From positions 1 through 14,603 of the forward strand of contig JAEZKS010000047.1 in the NCBI GenBank assembly GCA_023436075.1: a stretch of 14,603 bases of DNA, in the 5' to 3' direction. Source of the stretch: Methanobacteriota archaeon. Lineage in GTDB: Archaea; Halobacteriota; Methanocellia; Methanocellales; Methanocellaceae. This document shows positions 12,192 through 14,603 of this stretch, in pieces. The notes beneath the pieces were generated by a model, which worked only from the letters and a program-made list of their open reading frames with translations, made no database searches and had not been told where the DNA came from. Every line of letters starts with the position of its first letter. The first letter of the stretch is position 1. Both the position numbers and the translations under genes were made by a program.

Positions 12192-12707
12192 TCACCTGTA
12201 CCGGGACGACTTGAACGGCTCCTTGCCATGCATGATTCCCAGGCTCTTCAGCCGGTTCACAATGTCGACGGCGGGCACCAGGTCGTCCAGTCCTTCGATC
12301 GTCTTCCTGAAGCGCACGACGCCCTGCATGTCGACAATAAAGACGGTCGGACAGGCCGTCTTCGTAGCATCATCGTACACGTCGTATAGCCGAATGATCC
12401 TCGCATCCGGATCGCTGATCACCGGGAATGGCAGGCGCAGGTCGACAGCCAGATCCTTCACCCCGTCGATCCCGTCGGTGCTGATCGCGATGACTTCCGC
12501 GTCCTCCCCGGAAACAAGTGAGTATTTGTCCGCCAGGTCGGCCAGCTCCGCGCGACAGGTCTTGCATTGGCCGTTCCGGTAGAAGAACAGGACCAGGCTG
12601 CTCCGGCCCAGGAAGGCGTCGGTGACGATCTCTCTTCCCTGCACGTCCCTGGCCCGGAATTCCGGCGCCCGGCCATCCACATCCACTGTCCCGAGAATCC
12701 GGTACAT
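12192..12707 (-). CDS. Peroxiredoxin-like redoxin with CxxC, first copy
   Basis: This 171-residue paralogue of the next gene has DGRAPEF (11-17), FFYRNGQC48KTC51RAEL, ISTDG, LPFPVISDP (92-100) and FIVDMQGVVRF. Counting by eye without gaps, 77 of 171 positions are identical between the two copies (about 45%), so the duplication is old or fast-diverging rather than recent. The role is probably peroxide reduction or disulfide exchange in an anaerobe, with an unknown reductant. It is the first gene of a two-gene operon with a 5-nt gap. The ATG at 12707 is about 26 nt after the TATA-like ATTTTATTAG (12729-12738), consistent with a leaderless message. A perfect palindrome stands further upstream at 12756-12777. 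Confidence 0.86.
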   Translation of the reverse strand: MYRILGTVDVDGRAPEFRARDVQGREIVTDAFLGRSSLVLFFYRNGQCKTCRAELADLADKYSLVSGEDAEVIAISTDGIDGVKDLAVDLRLPFPVISDPDARIIRLYDVYDDATKTACPTVFIVDMQGVVRFRKTIEGLDDLVPAVDIVNRLKSLGIMHGKEPFKSSRYR

Positions 12708-12728
12708 GTTTGAGAGTATTGGTGCTGC

Positions 12729-12738
12729 CTAATAAAAT
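12729..12738 (-). promoter_or_regulatory. Probable TATA box for the redoxin pair
   Basis: Minus-strand ATTTTATTAG-type sequence is centred about 26 nt before the ATG at 12707. An alternative box, TTATTTATTC, lies at 12747-12756. Confidence 0.4.
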
Positions 12739-12755
12739 GTAAAGCGAATAAATAA

Positions 12756-12777
12756 CGACATAATTTTTATTATGTCG
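12756..12777. promoter_or_regulatory. Perfect 9-bp-arm palindrome between kinase and redoxin genes
   Basis: CGACATAAT (12756-12764) and ATTATGTCG (12769-12777) are perfect inverted arms around TTTT. It is 50 bp upstream of the first redoxin ATG and 28 bp after the kinase stop. It could be an operator for the redoxin operon, since AT-rich dyads of this kind resemble metal- or peroxide-sensing repressor sites in general form. Alternatively it is a hairpin ending the kinase transcript: the minus strand continues TTATTTATT. Confidence 0.5.
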
Positions 12778-12804
12778 CCGGGTATCCTTGCCATAAACCT
12801 CATA

Positions 12805-14603
12805 TTATTCTGCGGAACGCAGCTTTACTACGAACCGGGCACCCTTCGTATGATCTCCCGGCACCCGGTCCTCCACCCATACTTTGCCGTGGTAGTCGTC
12901 CACCAGCGTTTTTACCAGGTACAGTCCAAGGCCTCTCCCGCTCGCTTTCGTCGTGCCTCGCTGGAACCTGGTAAACAGCCGCCCTTTCAGGCTATCCGGT
13001 ATGCCGGGGCCGTTGTCTTCGATGCTGACATAGCAATACTCTTCGCCGTCCTCCTGGGCTTTCTTTACGTCGATATTGATAGTCAGGGGGCCTCTGGAGT
13101 GCTTGATCGCGTTGCCGACGATGTTGGAGAACACATCAGCCAGTAGTTCATTGGCCATGACGCAGCAGTCTCCGCCATGGTAGTTGATGCGGACATCACG
13201 ATCTGCCATGCCTGAGAACCTGGGCAGGATGTCGCGGATCACTTCGCTGACGTTCACACCAGTGATCCGAAGATCACCTTCTCTGGCGCGCTGCAGCTTG
13301 CTGACGTTTTTGATGAGCCTGGTGCTGCTCTCCAGCGCCTCTAGCGGCTTGATCAACATGCTTCGCGACTCCTCGTCAAGGTCCTGCAGCCGATCGAGGG
13401 CCATTTCCAGGAAACCGATGCCGATCTGGTTCATGTTGTTGATGTCATGGCTCATCAGGTCGAGGTACAGCTCGGCCTGCGCCTTTGCGTCCTGCAGAGC
13501 AGCCTCAGTATCCTTGCGGCTGGTGATGTCCTGGACGATGCCGTAAATCCAGGCGGGGTTTCCCGAAGAGTCCCGTGCGAGCTTATCGGCCACGATGTTA
13601 AGGTATCGGATGGTGCCGTCCCGGGCCACGACGCGGAAATCGATGTTGAAAAGCTTGTTCTCGCGTGTCGCCGCGTCGAAAGTCTCCGCGACCAGCTTTT
13701 CGTCGTCCGGGAAAACACTGGACATGACCATCGATTCAGTCGACTGGATGCTCCCGGGATCGTAGCCGAATATACGATATACTTCGTCCGACCACTGCAT
13801 CTGGCCGGTCTTGAGGTTCCATGCCCAGTTGCCGATGTGGGCTATGCTCTGGGCCCGAGCCAAAATCGCCCGGCTCTTTTTCAGCGCGTTCTCAGCGAGC
13901 TTGCGCTTGGTGATGTCCCGGATGTACGCGCAGTTATACTCATGCCCGCGGAACCTGAGATAGTTGTTCATGATGGCGACCGGGATGGTCCGGCCGTCCC
14001 GGGCCCGGAGTATCGACTCGGTGTGACATGAGCCCGATTCTTTCAGCGCCTTCCACTCCTCAGGCCAGCGCTCTTTCGGACATTCGGACTCGATGTCCCA
14101 TACGTTCATCATGAGCAGTTCCTCCCGGGAATAGCCCGTCGCCTCGCACAGCGCATCGTTGACGTAATTGAAGCTGCCGTCGGGGTTGATCCAGGCGATG
14201 AGGTCTGCTGCCTTATCGATGGAGAATCTCGCCAGCATCAGCGACTCCTCGGCCTTATTGCGCTCGATGATTTCTCTTTTCAGTGATTCATTGATCTCGC
14301 TGAGCTCCCGGGTGCGCTCCTGGACCTGCTGCTCCAGCGTGTCGCGCATATGGAGCAGATCGTGCTCCGAGCCTTTCAAATCATGGTACAGTGCGTCTCT
14401 TCTGGCGGCAATAGCGCCCACTACGTACGCGATCGCCACGAAAACTATGGCCCTCAAAACCGGGTCATACGTGAATGAGCCCTCGCCGATAAAGCTCAGC
14501 GCGATGTGGAGGACTCCGAGAAATAGTGCCAGGTAAACGGCTTTTCTGTGGTACCAGATGCCCGCAAGGACGATCGGGAGATAGAACAGGTGTGGATATA
14601 TGA
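12805..14603 (-). CDS. Membrane PAS-domain sensor histidine kinase (5'-partial)
   Basis: The frame is open to the window edge, so the gene starts outside and at least 598 residues are visible. From the N-terminal side (numbering from the first visible codon) it shows membrane segments: IYPHLFYLPIVLAGIWYH, then YLALFLGVLHIALSFI, then AIVFVAIAYVVGAIAA. A coiled coil follows at about 75-122. PAS 1 (about 125-232) ends CAYIRDITKRK. PAS 2 (about 245-365) ends IYGIVQDITSRK. The kinase core has H-box H385 (LMSHDINNMNQ), N-box NIVGNAIKHS (493-502), G1 DNGPGIPD and G2 GRGLGLYLVKTL. All catalytic boxes are intact. The YPHLFYLPI start resembles the membrane module of many methanogen kinases. The TTG at 14457 is not the true start, because family-like sequence continues upstream. 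The partner regulator is unknown. Confidence 0.92.
   Translation of the reverse strand, partial: IYPHLFYLPIVLAGIWYHRKAVYLALFLGVLHIALSFIGEGSFTYDPVLRAIVFVAIAYVVGAIAARRDALYHDLKGSEHDLLHMRDTLEQQVQERTRELSEINESLKREIIERNKAEESLMLARFSIDKAADLIAWINPDGSFNYVNDALCEATGYSREELLMMNVWDIESECPKERWPEEWKALKESGSCHTESILRARDGRTIPVAIMNNYLRFRGHEYNCAYIRDITKRKLAENALKKSRAILARAQSIAHIGNWAWNLKTGQMQWSDEVYRIFGYDPGSIQSTESMVMSSVFPDDEKLVAETFDAATRENKLFNIDFRVVARDGTIRYLNIVADKLARDSSGNPAWIYGIVQDITSRKDTEAALQDAKAQAELYLDLMSHDINNMNQIGIGFLEMALDRLQDLDEESRSMLIKPLEALESSTRLIKNVSKLQRAREGDLRITGVNVSEVIRDILPRFSGMADRDVRINYHGGDCCVMANELLADVFSNIVGNAIKHSRGPLTINIDVKKAQEDGEEYCYVSIEDNGPGIPDSLKGRLFTRFQRGTTKASGRGLGLYLVKTLVDDYHGKVWVEDRVPGDHTKGARFVVKLRSAE

Overview
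The window reads as chromosomal DNA of a methanogenic archaeon, most likely of the Methanocella (Rice Cluster I) type or a close relative. The reasons are an Orc1/Cdc6 replication initiator, an archaeal-type dUTPase, a DUF2111 protein (a family I know mainly from methanogens), a membrane PAS histidine kinase with the H-box LMSHDINNMNQ seen in methanogens, TATA-box promoters placed for leaderless mRNAs, and moderately high G+C in genes with AT-rich intergenic DNA. I see no insertion sequence, phage gene, CRISPR array, rRNA or tRNA. The genus is inferred from memory of family resemblance, not from a search.

Layout, left to right. Positions 1-476 (minus): the 5' end of an unknown gene and a DUF2111 gene. 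663-1343 (plus): a MarC-family membrane protein. 1599-1991 (plus): a single-domain response regulator. It converges with ilvD (minus, 2076-3719), and a long hairpin built of 9-bp repeats lies between them. 3927-4130: a small hypothetical. 4206-5138: moaA, for the first step of molybdopterin synthesis. 5207-6196: a hypothetical protein of unrecognised family. 6322-7768: a tightly coupled three-gene operon (Nif3-like metal protein, small SWIM zinc-finger protein, NifX/NifB-type cofactor-binding protein). 7897-9024 (minus): orc1/cdc6. 9025-9596: a 572-bp gene-free stretch with a second 9-mer-built hairpin. 9597-10427 (minus): a cysteine-rich 4Fe-4S protein. 10428-10736: a gene-poor stretch. 10737-11658 (plus): trmO-like and dut genes that overlap. 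11671-12707 (minus): two tandem peroxiredoxin-fold paralogues with CxxC. 12805-14603 (minus): a membrane PAS histidine kinase that runs off the window.

Functionally the window is mostly housekeeping and redox biology: branched-chain amino acid synthesis (ilvD), molybdopterin (moaA), tRNA modification (trmO), nucleotide sanitation (dut), replication initiation (orc1), and several Fe-S or thiol proteins that fit a strict anaerobe. The observations most worth following are: two intergenic hairpins whose arms are degenerate 9-bp tandem repeats; a palindrome sitting exactly on the probable ilvD TATA box; the Nif3/SWIM/NifX operon; and the CxxC peroxiredoxin pair, in which the usual catalytic Thr is replaced by Cys. 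I did not find a clear new defence or mobile system.
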